A stretch of 64,000 nt of DNA from assembly GCF_947495705.1 (NCBI RefSeq), contig NZ_CANLZR010000002.1, forward strand, positions 310,001-374,000. The letters run 5' to 3'. The stretch comes from an uncultured Phycicoccus sp. (GTDB taxonomy: Bacteria; Actinomycetota; Actinomycetes; Actinomycetales; Dermatophilaceae). The position numbers were made by a program, and so were the translations under genes. The notes under the pieces were generated by a model. The model was not told where the DNA came from. It did no database searches and saw only the letters and a list, made by a program, of their open reading frames with translations. Below are positions 54,799 through 63,795 of the stretch, one piece after another (position 1 is the stretch's first letter; each line of letters starts with the position of its first letter).

Positions 54799-54804
54799 AG
54801 CCTA
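54799..54804 (-). promoter_or_regulatory. -10 element of a leaderless aroE transcript
   Basis: TAGGCT on the minus strand, six bases before the aroE ATG. Its last two positions (54803-54804) overlap the first two of the opposite-strand TAACCT. Confidence 0.65.
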
Positions 54805-54808
54805 ACCT
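54803..54808 (+). promoter_or_regulatory. -10 element of a leaderless S4-protein transcript
   Basis: TAACCT seven bases before the ATG. With the minus-strand TAGGCT it forms a back-to-back pair in an intergenic region of only 23 bases. Confidence 0.65.
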
Positions 54809-54815
54809 TGGGGCC

Positions 54816-55043
54816 ATGACGTCCGAGCCGTTCGAGGTCCCCATCCGCGACGAGTCGATCAGGCTCGGCCAGCTCCTCAAGCTCGCCTCGCTCGTCGAGG
54901 ACGGGGCGACCGCTCGCGAGGTCGTCGAGCGCGGGCTCGTCACCGTCAACGGTGATGTGGAGACCCGACGGGGTCGCCAGGTGCGCGTCGGCGACGTCGT
55001 CGGGCTGGACGGCGGGGAGAGCGTGCGGGTCGTCTCCGGCTGA
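54816..55043 (+). CDS. S4-domain RNA-binding protein, YbcJ-like
   Basis: A 75-residue single-domain protein. RLGQLLKLASLVEDGATARE, then VVERGLVTVNGDVETRRGRQ, then VRVGDVVGLDGGESVRVVSG make up a complete S4 fold, as in E. coli YbcJ. These small proteins bind RNA, perhaps ribosomal or stalled-ribosome tRNA, but a role is not established. A diverged partial copy of its last 22 codons occurs 290 bases downstream. Confidence 0.9.
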   Translation: MTSEPFEVPIRDESIRLGQLLKLASLVEDGATAREVVERGLVTVNGDVETRRGRQVRVGDVVGLDGGESVRVVSG

Positions 55044-55216
55044 GGCCGGCTGACCGGGCGGCGGGGAACGCACCCGGGTCGTGTACTTCGAGTGCCGTAC
55101 GAGGACCGCGACCGTGCGGCCGGGTTCCTCGGCGACGTGTTCGGCTGGTCGGGGCGGCGAATGCAGGGGATGGGCTCCACGAGCGTGACCGCCGGTCCCG
55201 ACCCACCTCGACGCGC

Positions 55217-55334
55217 GGACGCCGCCCGCCCTGAGGGCGGACGGCGTCCGGTCGTACGGGTCACCGGTCACCCGGTGACTTCAGGAGAGGCTCAGTGCCC
55301 GTGGCCGTGGCCGTGGCCACCGCCGGCGGCCGGC
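55217..55334. repeat. Copy 1 of duplicated groEL 3'-end segment
   Basis: The 100 bases 55235-55334 match 56156-56255 with two mismatches. They contain the last 14 codons and stop of groEL (minus strand), the GTCACCGG palindrome, and half of the terminator stem. The terminator stem here is GGACGCCG..., complete, at 55217-55249. Confidence 0.95.
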
Positions 55335-55399
55335 AGGTCGGGCTCGGCGACGTCGTGGCCCTGGACGGCGGCGACGCCGTCCGCGTCACGGCCGGCTGA
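55295..55399 (+). CDS. Possible chimeric micro-ORF (34 residues)
   Basis: A GTG four bases after AGGAGAGG opens a frame of 34 codons. The first 13 come from the antisense strand of the groEL tail ([12 protein letters not shown]), and the remaining residues are the S4 remnant (RQVGLGDVVALDGGDAVRV). It may be translated, but the product would lack most of the S4 fold. A rearrangement by-product is the safer reading. Confidence 0.25.
   Translation: MPVAVAVATAGGRQVGLGDVVALDGGDAVRVTAG
55335..55399 (+). pseudogene. Remnant of an S4-protein gene (C-terminal 21 codons)
   Basis: These 65 bases align without gaps to the end of the S4 gene (54979-55043) at 48 of 65 positions, and the encoded GLGDVVALDGGDAVRVTAG matches RVGDVVGLDGGESVRVVSG. 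The upstream part of the gene is missing and replaced by groEL-derived sequence. The divergence shows it came from a paralogue or an old duplication. Confidence 0.75.
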
Positions 55400-55425
55400 C
55401 CCCTCGCGGCGCGGGCCGAGCGCCG

Positions 55426-56118
55426 TCACCGGTCGCAGAGCCAGTCCACTCCCGCCGCCACGTGCAGGGCCGTCGTGTCGTAGAGCGGCACCTCGGTGTC
55501 GCCCTGATGGAGCAGCAGGCCGATCTCGGTGCAGCCGAGGACGACGGCCTCGGCGCCGTCGTCCGCGAGTCGCTGCAGGACGGCGCGGTAGGCCTCCCGG
55601 GACGCCGCCCGGACGACGTCGTGCACGAGCTCGTCGTAGATCACCTGGTGCACCAGCTCGCGGTCACCCACCCCGGGGACGACAACGTCGAGGCCCCGGT
55701 CCCGCAGCCGGGCGACGTAGAAGTCCTCCTCCATCGTGAACCGCGTCGCGAGGAGCCCCACCCGGCGCCGCCCGTCCGCGACGAGCGCGTCCGCGGTGGG
55801 GTCCGCGATGTGCAGCAGCGGGAGCCCGGCCGCGGCCTCGACCGCCCCCGAGACCTTGTGCATGGTGTTCGTCGCAAGCAGCAGCGCCTGCGCGCCCCCC
55901 GCGGCGAGCCCGGCCGCCGCGGCGCCGAGGATCCCGGCCGCTGCGTCCCAGTCGCCCGCGTGCTGCGCCTCGGCGACCGGGCCGAAGTCGACGCTGTGGA
56001 CGAGCACCCGCGCCGAGTGCAGGCCCCCCAGCCGCGACGCCACCCCCTCGTTGAGGCCGCGGTAGTAGGCCTCGGTGCTCGTCCAGCTCATCCCCCCGAG
56101 GACGCCGAGCAGCCGCAT
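55426..56118 (-). CDS. Aspartate/glutamate racemase family protein (YgeA-like)
   Basis: A 230-residue pyridoxal-independent racemase. LGVLGGMSWTSTEAYYRGLN opens the first lobe, the catalytic Thr lies in LLATNTMHKV and the catalytic Cys in VVLGCTEIGLLL. Thr/Cys pairing with TNTMHK is that of E. coli YgeA (an L-Asp/Glu racemase of broad specificity) instead of the Cys/Cys pair of MurI. The function is probably the supply or turnover of D-amino acids. TACGCT lies seven bases before the ATG. Confidence 0.88.
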   Translation of the reverse strand: MRLLGVLGGMSWTSTEAYYRGLNEGVASRLGGLHSARVLVHSVDFGPVAEAQHAGDWDAAAGILGAAAAGLAAGGAQALLLATNTMHKVSGAVEAAAGLPLLHIADPTADALVADGRRRVGLLATRFTMEEDFYVARLRDRGLDVVVPGVGDRELVHQVIYDELVHDVVRAASREAYRAVLQRLADDGAEAVVLGCTEIGLLLHQGDTEVPLYDTTALHVAAGVDWLCDR

Positions 56119-56125
56119 ACCCGCC

Positions 56126-56131
56126 AGCGTA
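56126..56131 (-). promoter_or_regulatory. -10 element of a leaderless racemase transcript
   Basis: TACGCT on the minus strand, seven bases before the racemase ATG, just beyond the groEL terminator. Confidence 0.55.
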
Positions 56132-56135
56132 CGAC

Positions 56136-57949
<1,814 letters not shown>

Positions 57950-57961
57950 TCAGCGCGGTAC

Positions 57962-58255
57962 TCAGGCGACGACGGCGAGAACGTCGCGCGCGGAGAGGAT
58001 GAGGTACTCCTCGCCCTTGTGCTTGATCTCGGTGCCGCCGTACTTGCTGTAGATGACGCGGTCGCCGACCTGGACGTCGAGCGGGACTCGGTTGCCCTTG
58101 TCGTCGATGCGGCCGGGGCCGACTGCGAGGACCTCGCCCTCCTGGGGCTTCTCCTTCGCGGTGTCCGGAATGACAAGACCGGACGCGGTCGTCTGCTCGG
58201 CCTCGAGGCTCTTGATGACGATGCGGTCCTCGAGCGGCTTGATGGAAACCGACAC
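57962..58255 (-). CDS. groES: 10-kDa co-chaperonin GroES
   Basis: A 97-residue co-chaperonin that caps Gro[21 protein letters not shown], the mobile loop [36 protein letters not shown] and [19 protein letters not shown] cover the full domain. GTG start with GGGGAGGAG upstream. Controlled by a HrcA-type promoter with two CIRCE elements. Confidence 0.98.
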   Translation of the reverse strand: MSVSIKPLEDRIVIKSLEAEQTTASGLVIPDTAKEKPQEGEVLAVGPGRIDDKGNRVPLDVQVGDRVIYSKYGGTEIKHKGEEYLILSARDVLAVVA

Positions 58256-58354
58256 GGTGTGCTCCTCCCCTTGCTGGGATGAGTCGAAGTGGACGGGGAC
58301 TGCGCGCCCGGGCCGCTCTCGCCGTCGCGGGGGTCGATCCCGACCCGGGTGGCG

Positions 58355-58381
58355 CTGGCACTCGCCGTTGACGAGTGCCAA
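58355..58381. promoter_or_regulatory. CIRCE element 1 (HrcA operator)
   Basis: CTGGCACTC-N9-GAGTGCCAA, a 9-9-9 match to the CIRCE consensus TTAGCACTC-N9-GAGTGCTAA. It lies just downstream of the -10, over the expected transcription start. Confidence 0.9.
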
Positions 58382-58388
58382 TGGGGTA

Positions 58389-58418
58389 AATCTATGACCG
58401 GCGTTAGCACTCGGTCAA
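58389..58418 (-). promoter_or_regulatory. groES-groEL sigma-A promoter
   Basis: On the minus strand TTGACC (58418-58413) and TAGATT (58394-58389) with an 18-base spacer. The -35 falls in the spacer of CIRCE 2, and the -10 lies between the two CIRCE elements, so HrcA would block it from both sides. Confidence 0.8.
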
Positions 58419-58430
58419 CTCGAGTGCCAG
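58404..58430. promoter_or_regulatory. CIRCE element 2 (HrcA operator)
   Basis: TTAGCACTC-N9-GAGTGCCAG. The left half is identical to the consensus. It covers the -35 box of the groES promoter. Confidence 0.9.
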
Positions 58431-58502
58431 CCGCGCGTCCCGGCCGACCCGGTGAGGGGCTGCGTGCCTCCCCCGCCGGGGCGGGTGGCAGGATGAGCGG
58501 CC

Positions 58503-59744
58503 GTGGACGTCGGCATCGTGCGAGCGCTGGGCTCCCCCGACGGGCAGAGCCTCCTCCGTTCCCTGCCACCGTACGACGACACCTCCGTCATCGCCCTCCA
58601 GGACCGGCTCCGCCGGGAGGGCCACGACCGGGCGCTCGTCGCGGCGGCCCTCACCCAGCAGCGTCTGCGGGCCCGGGCCGTGGCGAAGTTCGGCGAGTTC
58701 GCGAACGACCTCCTGTTCACGCCCGACGGCCTCGAGCAGGCCTCGCGGCTCGAGGTCGCGGCCACCCATGCCGGGCGCTACTACAACGCGAGCCTCGCGA
58801 CGGTGCACGACCTCGGCTGCGGCATCGGCAGCGACGCCGTCGCGATGTCGGCGCTCGGGGTCACCGTCCAGGGCGTGGACATCGACCCCGTCACGGCGGC
58901 CGTCGCCGACGTCAACCTGCGCCCCTGGCCCGACTCTCGCGCCCGGGAGGGCATGGCCGAGGAGTTCGACCCTCCGCGCGACCCGCTGCGCTCGCGGGTC
59001 GGGGTGTGGCTCGACCCGGCCCGCCGCATCCCGGGGCGCACCGGCCGGCACGGCCGCATCAAGCGCGTCTTCCGGCTCGACGAGATCCGTCCGACGTGGG
59101 AGTTCGTCCTCCAGGTGGCGACGGCGGTGCCGGCCACCGGGGCGAAGCTCTCGCCGTCGATGCCGCACGACGCGATCCCGCTCGGGACCGAGGCCCAGTG
59201 GACCTCCTTCGGCGGCGAGGTCCTCGAGTGCGCCGTGTGGTGGGGGCCGTTGGCCTACCAGCCGGGCCGCACGGCGCGCATCCTGTCGCCGGGGGCCTCC
59301 CCCGTCGAGGTCGACGAGCGGATGGCCGAGCCGGACCCGCCGGTCGCGGCGAGCCCGGGCTCGATCGGGGCGTGGCTGTACGAGCCCGACCGGGCGGTGA
59401 CCCAGGCGGGACTGCTCGGGGCCGTGACCGCCGCGACGCTGGGCAGCGAGGTCGAGAAGGGGCTCGGCTACGTGCTGTCCGAGGCCGAGGTCGACGTCCC
59501 GTTCGCCCGCCGGTACGCCGTGCTCGAGTCGATGCCGTTCTCGGTGAAGACGCTGCGCGCGTGGCTGGCCCAGCACGGCGTCACCGGCCTGACGATCAAG
59601 AAGCGGGGCGTCCGGCTCGACGACGACGAGCTGCGCCACCAGCTGAAGATCACCCGCAAGGCGGGCGACGGCGCGCAGGCGACGATCATCCTCACCCGGG
59701 TCGCCGGCCGGCAGACGGTCATCGTCGTCGACCCCGCCCCCTGA
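58503..59744 (+). CDS. SAM-dependent methyltransferase with THUMP-like domain
   Basis: A 413-residue protein. Residues 1-85 are helical; the SAM site is TVHDLGCGIGSDAVAMSALG near 102 and VQGVDIDPVTAAVA. The C-terminal 60 residues (ESMPFSVKTLRAWLAQHGVT, then IKKRGVRLDDDELRHQLKI) form a THUMP-like domain, which points to an RNA or nucleoprotein substrate. Members of this family occur across actinobacteria with no known function. CAGGAT lies eight bases before the GTG. Divergent from groES, so the CIRCE region may also affect it. Confidence 0.85.
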   Translation: MDVGIVRALGSPDGQSLLRSLPPYDDTSVIALQDRLRREGHDRALVAAALTQQRLRARAVAKFGEFANDLLFTPDGLEQASRLEVAATHAGRYYNASLATVHDLGCGIGSDAVAMSALGVTVQGVDIDPVTAAVADVNLRPWPDSRAREGMAEEFDPPRDPLRSRVGVWLDPARRIPGRTGRHGRIKRVFRLDEIRPTWEFVLQVATAVPATGAKLSPSMPHDAIPLGTEAQWTSFGGEVLECAVWWGPLAYQPGRTARILSPGASPVEVDERMAEPDPPVAASPGSIGAWLYEPDRAVTQAGLLGAVTAATLGSEVEKGLGYVLSEAEVDVPFARRYAVLESMPFSVKTLRAWLAQHGVTGLTIKKRGVRLDDDELRHQLKITRKAGDGAQATIILTRVAGRQTVIVVDPAP

Positions 59745-59804
59745 CCGCGACCGCCTCTCCCCCGCGCTTTTCCCGACTTTTCAGGCCGGCGTCCGCCGCG
59801 TCTG

Positions 59805-59827
59805 GGCGTGTCGCTGCGCGACACGCC
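59805..59827. terminator. Bidirectional hairpin between convergent genes
   Basis: Perfect ten-base stem GGCGTGTCGC with loop TGC, between the methyltransferase stop and the acyl-CoA oxidase stop. T-runs (TTTT at 59768 and 59778) stand on the methyltransferase side of it. Confidence 0.6.
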
Positions 59828-59852
59828 GACGCGAGGATGAGAAGTGGGGACG

Positions 59853-61853
59853 TCAGCCGACGAGGTCGCGGGCGCCGAGGACCTCGGCCGGGATGCCGAA
59901 CGCCTCGACGAGCTCGCCGGCCACCGGCCGCAGCCGCCGGAGCACCTCCGAGACCTCCCGGGTGATGGCCTTCGACCGTGGCGCCGACAGCCGGCCGTGC
60001 TCGAGGAACCAGCCCCGGTCGGCCTCGATCGTCGTCAACGCGTACAGGTCGGACAGGGCGGTGAGGACGTCGCGCGCCGGCGACTCGGGCAGGGCGCGCA
60101 CCCGCTCGACGAACGCCTCGAGCACGAGCCGCTCGACGTGCGAGCGGGCCGCCGCGATGACGTGGTCCTGGACGCGGCTGAACACCTCGCCGGTCGGGCG
60201 CCCGGCGTCGACCCCGGCCTTGAGGCGCCGCGCGACCCCCGCCAGCTGGTGCTCCTCGCGGAAGCGGAGCATCGCCAGCTGGTAGTCGGGGTCGAGCAGC
60301 CCGGCCTCCTGGTCCCAGCCGTCCCGGCCGCCGGGCAGGACGTCGCGGATCCGCTCCAGAAGCTGGTGTGCGGCCGTCCGCTCGATGACGGTCTCGACGG
60401 CGAGCCCGGTGACGAAGCGGACCATCCCGAACTGGTCGAGGTCCTCGAACTCCGAGGAGTAGTCGGTGAGCAGGCCCTTGGCGACGAGCTGGAGCAGCAC
60501 GTGGTTGTCGCCCTCGAACGTCGCGAAGACGTCGGTGTCGGCCTTGAGCGCCGCGAACCGGTTGGCCGCGAGGTAGCCGGCGCCGCCGCACGCCTCACGG
60601 CACTCCTGGATGGTCCGCGTCGCGTGCCACGTGGCGAGCGCCTTGGTCCCGGCGGCCCGCGACTCCAGCGCCCGCCGGGCCCGGTCGTCGGCCTCGGGGG
60701 TGTCGGCCGAGAAGACCTCGTGGAGTTGGCGCGCGACCTCCTCCTGGGCGCAGGACAGCGCGTAGGTGCGCGCGAGCAGGGGAAGAAGCCGCCGCTGGTG
60801 CATCCCGTAGTCGAGGAGGAGGGTCTCCTCACCCTCCGTCGCGGACTCGAACTGGCGCCGCCGCAGGCCGTAGCGGATCGCGATCTCGAGCGCGACCTTC
60901 GAGGCCCCGACGGCCGCGCCGCCGATGCTGACCCGGCCCTGGACGAGCGTGCCGAGCATCGTGAAGAACCGGCGGTCGGGGTTCTCGATGCTCGACCGGT
61001 ACGCCCCGTCGTCCTCGATGGACGCGAACCGGTCCAGGAGGTTGGCCCGTGGGACCCGGACGCCGTCGAACCAGATGCGGCCGTTGTCGACCCCTTCGAG
61101 GCCGAGCTTGGCGCCGCAGTCCTCGATGCGCACCCCGGGCAGGACCTCGCCGGCGGAGCGGATGGGGACCAGGACCGCATGCACCCCGTGCTGCTCCCCG
61201 GCCACCTCGAGCTGGGCGAAGACGACCGCGAGCTCGCCGTCCTCGGCGGCGTTGCCGATGTAGTCCTTGCGCGCGGAGTCGTCGGGGGTGGTCACGACGA
61301 GCTCGTCGGTGCCGGGGTCGTAGCGGGCGGTGGTCCCGATCGCCTGGACGTTGCTGCCGTGGCCCGTCTCGGTCATCGCGAAACAGCCGAGCAGGCGGCC
61401 CGAGAGGATGTCGGGGAGGTACGTGTCGTGGTGCCGCGCGGTCCCCAGCTGGAGCACCGCTCCCCCGAAGAGCCCGAACTGGACGCCGGACTTCACGAGC
61501 ACCGAGAGGTCCCCGTACGCGAGGGTCTCGAACGAGGCGACCGAGGCCCCGATGTCGCCACCGCCGCCGTAGGCCGTGGGGAACCCGTGGACCGCCTGCC
61601 CCTGCCGGCCGATCTCGACGACGAGGTCGCGGACCCGTCGCCGCAGCTCGGCCCGCGGCAGGTCCACCCGCTCGTCGAGGATGGGCGCATGGTCGACGAG
61701 CCGCGCGCGCACGTCGTCGCGGACGGAGGCGTAGGGGCCGTCGAGGAACGCGCGCAGCGCGGCCGGATCGGCGACGAGCGGGGGTGGCGTCCGGGGGGCG
61801 TCGTCACCCGCGGATGGCGCGGGCGGGCGGGGGGCGGCGTCGGTGGAGGCCAT
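59853..61853 (-). CDS. Acyl-CoA oxidase/dehydrogenase family protein
   Basis: A 666-residue flavoenzyme, with the length and C-terminal extension of acyl-CoA oxidases rather than the 380-residue dehydrogenases. FAMTETGHGSNVQAIGTTAR is the FAD/substrate motif; later EACGGAGYLAANRFAALKAD, then DVFATFEGDNHVLLQLVAK, where the catalytic Glu is expected. It probably starts beta-oxidation of a fatty acyl-CoA with O2 or ETF as acceptor. ATG 61853 (MASTDAAP) is chosen over one at 61868; neither has a strong ribosome site. Confidence 0.9.
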   Translation of the reverse strand: MASTDAAPRPPAPSAGDDAPRTPPPLVADPAALRAFLDGPYASVRDDVRARLVDHAPILDERVDLPRAELRRRVRDLVVEIGRQGQAVHGFPTAYGGGGDIGASVASFETLAYGDLSVLVKSGVQFGLFGGAVLQLGTARHHDTYLPDILSGRLLGCFAMTETGHGSNVQAIGTTARYDPGTDELVVTTPDDSARKDYIGNAAEDGELAVVFAQLEVAGEQHGVHAVLVPIRSAGEVLPGVRIEDCGAKLGLEGVDNGRIWFDGVRVPRANLLDRFASIEDDGAYRSSIENPDRRFFTMLGTLVQGRVSIGGAAVGASKVALEIAIRYGLRRRQFESATEGEETLLLDYGMHQRRLLPLLARTYALSCAQEEVARQLHEVFSADTPEADDRARRALESRAAGTKALATWHATRTIQECREACGGAGYLAANRFAALKADTDVFATFEGDNHVLLQLVAKGLLTDYSSEFEDLDQFGMVRFVTGLAVETVIERTAAHQLLERIRDVLPGGRDGWDQEAGLLDPDYQLAMLRFREEHQLAGVARRLKAGVDAGRPTGEVFSRVQDHVIAAARSHVERLVLEAFVERVRALPESPARDVLTALSDLYALTTIEADRGWFLEHGRLSAPRSKAITREVSEVLRRLRPVAGELVEAFGIPAEVLGARDLVG

Positions 61854-61907
61854 GGACCACCCTTGCACGCCGGCCGGTCCAGGAGCACCGGTCGTGAGGA
61901 AGGTTAC

Positions 61908-62741
61908 TCAGAGGTAGGGGTCGGGCTGGGCGCCCTCGCGGCGGACGGCCTCGGCCCCGGCGGCGAGGGCCGCGGCGAGCGCGGCGTCGGGGTCCGCCCC
62001 GCGTGCCAGGGCGGCCGCGAGCGCCCCGCAGAAGGCGTCCCCGGCTCCGGTGGTGTCCACGACGTCCGCGGCGGCGACCTCGACCGCCGGGCGGGTGCGA
62101 CCGTCCCAGGAGGCCCCGTTGCCGCCGAACGTCACGAGCAGCGAGGCGGGCTGGGCGCCCGACTCGGCGAGCGCCTGCATCTCGTGCTCGTTCGCGACGA
62201 GGGGGTCGGCGAGCGCCACGACATCCGGCGGCAGCGCCTCGTACGGGGCGATGTTGAGCACGACCCGCGCCCCACGGCCGGCCGCCCGGCGAGCCGCGAC
62301 GCAGACGACCGTCCGGGGCACCTCGAGCTGGAGGAGGAGGACGTCCCCGGGCCCGAGCGAGTCGACCGCGGCCACCTCGCGCTCGTCGAGCAGCGCGTTG
62401 GCCCCCGGGACGACGACGATCGCGTTCTCGCCGTCGTCGGAGATCTGGACGATCGCGTGGCCGCTCGGGGCGTCGGGGCACACCCGGACCCCCGCGACGT
62501 CGATGCCGAGCCCGCTGAGCCGGTGGAGGTAGGCCGCGCCCCCGGCGTCGTCACCCACGCACCCGACCATCGCCACGTCGGCGCCCGCCGCAGCCGCCGC
62601 GACGGCCTGGTTGGCGCCCTTGCCCCCGGCGAGACGGCGCAGCCCCTCCCCGAGCACGGTCTCGCCGGGGCGCGGGTGGCGCGCGACCCGGGTGACGAGG
62701 TCGACGTTGAGCGACCCGAGCACGACGACGCGGCCGGTCAC
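61908..62741 (-). CDS. rbsK: Ribokinase
   Basis: A 277-residue PfkB-family kinase that phosphorylates ribose at C5. VVVLGSLNVDLVTRVARHPR opens it, LAGGKGANQAVAAAAAGADV is the sugar-binding motif, and DTTGAGDAFCGALAAALA is the ATP/anion-hole motif with the catalytic Asp. GTG start overlaps the nucleoside hydrolase stop (GTGA). The pair would turn nucleosides into base and ribose 5-phosphate. Confidence 0.93.
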   Translation of the reverse strand: MTGRVVVLGSLNVDLVTRVARHPRPGETVLGEGLRRLAGGKGANQAVAAAAAGADVAMVGCVGDDAGGAAYLHRLSGLGIDVAGVRVCPDAPSGHAIVQISDDGENAIVVVPGANALLDEREVAAVDSLGPGDVLLLQLEVPRTVVCVAARRAAGRGARVVLNIAPYEALPPDVVALADPLVANEHEMQALAESGAQPASLLVTFGGNGASWDGRTRPAVEVAAADVVDTTGAGDAFCGALAAALARGADPDAALAAALAAGAEAVRREGAQPDPYL

Positions 62742-63712
62742 CAGTCCTCACCCCCGACCGTGCGGAGCCAGACGTCGGCGATCCACGGACCGTTGATCTC
62801 GAGGGCGACGTCGACCTGCGCCGGGGCGAGACCGTGCGGGTCGTGGGCGAGGTCGCCGGTCCAGTCGCGGCGGTCCACGATGGTGCGCCCCCGGGTGAAC
62901 GAGCCGGTGAGCTCGACCCGCACGGGCAGGCGCTCGGTGCGGACCGCGTCCGGGCAGACCAGCATCGCGACGGCCCCCGCGTCGCCGATGGTCGCCCCGC
63001 CGCTCGCGAACCGCCGGTGGTGGAACGAGACGAGCGCCGCACCCAGCTGGGCCGCTGCGCTGTCGATCTCGCGCAGCCTCGCCACGTGCTCGTCGGTGAC
63101 CAGCGGGTCGTAGAACACGTCGAGGCCGTACATCGTCGCCGCGACCCCGTGGACGGCGCACGCGTCGAGGACGATGGCGGCCGCTTCCGGGTCGTGGAAG
63201 ACGTTGAACTCCGCGGCCGCCGTCGCGTTGCTGACGTTGGCCCCGCCCCCCATGAAGACGATGCGGCCGATCCGGGCGAACACCGCCGGGTACAGCCGGG
63301 CGAACAGCGCGATGTTCGTCATCGGCGCCAGCGGAACGAGGGTCAGCGGCGTCCCGGCGTCGGCCGCCGCGGCCACGGTGTCGCGGAGCAGCTCGACGGC
63401 GAGCCGGGGGTCGGGCTCGAGCAGCGGGACGGGCAGGCCGAGGTCGGCCATCCCGTCGGAGCCGTGGACGTGCCGGGCGTCGACCGGGTCCTCCAGCAGC
63501 GGGCGGGCGGCGCCGACGCCGACGGGGACGTCGCGTCGCCCCACGAGCCCGAGCACGGTGAGCGTGTTGCGCACGACGTCGACGAGCGGGGCGTTGCCGC
63601 CGACGCACGAGACCGCCCGCAGGTCGAGCCCCGGATGGAGGGCCGCGAGGAGCAGGGCGCAGGCGTCGTCCACCCCGGTGTCCACGTCGAGCATCAGCGG
63701 AATCCCCGGCAC
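62738..63712 (-). CDS. Inosine/uridine-preferring nucleoside hydrolase
   Basis: A 324-residue hydrolase of N-glycosidic bonds. The calcium-binding N-terminus is LMLDVDTGVDDACAL (the DTDxGxDD-type motif), VPLAPMTNIALFARLYP and FMGGGANVSNATAAAEFNV follow, with the last calcium-binding and catalytic region near GDAGAVAM. Coupled to ribokinase, so it acts in nucleoside salvage. GTG start; the weak CATCAT seven bases upstream may be the -10. Confidence 0.93.
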   Translation of the reverse strand: MPGIPLMLDVDTGVDDACALLLAALHPGLDLRAVSCVGGNAPLVDVVRNTLTVLGLVGRRDVPVGVGAARPLLEDPVDARHVHGSDGMADLGLPVPLLEPDPRLAVELLRDTVAAAADAGTPLTLVPLAPMTNIALFARLYPAVFARIGRIVFMGGGANVSNATAAAEFNVFHDPEAAAIVLDACAVHGVAATMYGLDVFYDPLVTDEHVARLREIDSAAAQLGAALVSFHHRRFASGGATIGDAGAVAMLVCPDAVRTERLPVRVELTGSFTRGRTIVDRRDWTGDLAHDPHGLAPAQVDVALEINGPWIADVWLRTVGGEDW

Positions 63713-63795
63713 ACCCTCGATGATGGCGGATCCCGGGCGTCGCCGTTACCGGAACCCCGATACCGGCGCGCCGGCCGACCCGCGCTGCTGACGCC

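Larger units (their letters stand above)
55044..55425. other. 382-base intergenic region with rearranged gene ends
   Basis: After the S4 gene the region contains about 170 bases without recognisable features, then a copy of the groEL 3' end and its downstream hairpin, then a remnant of an S4-protein gene, directly before the racemase stop. The last two are described separately. Confidence 0.75.

Noticed and set aside
55092-55739. A 215-codon plus-strand frame through the rearranged region
   Set aside because: It runs in a different frame from the S4 remnant, becomes Arg/Pro/Gly-rich, and continues antisense into the racemase gene.
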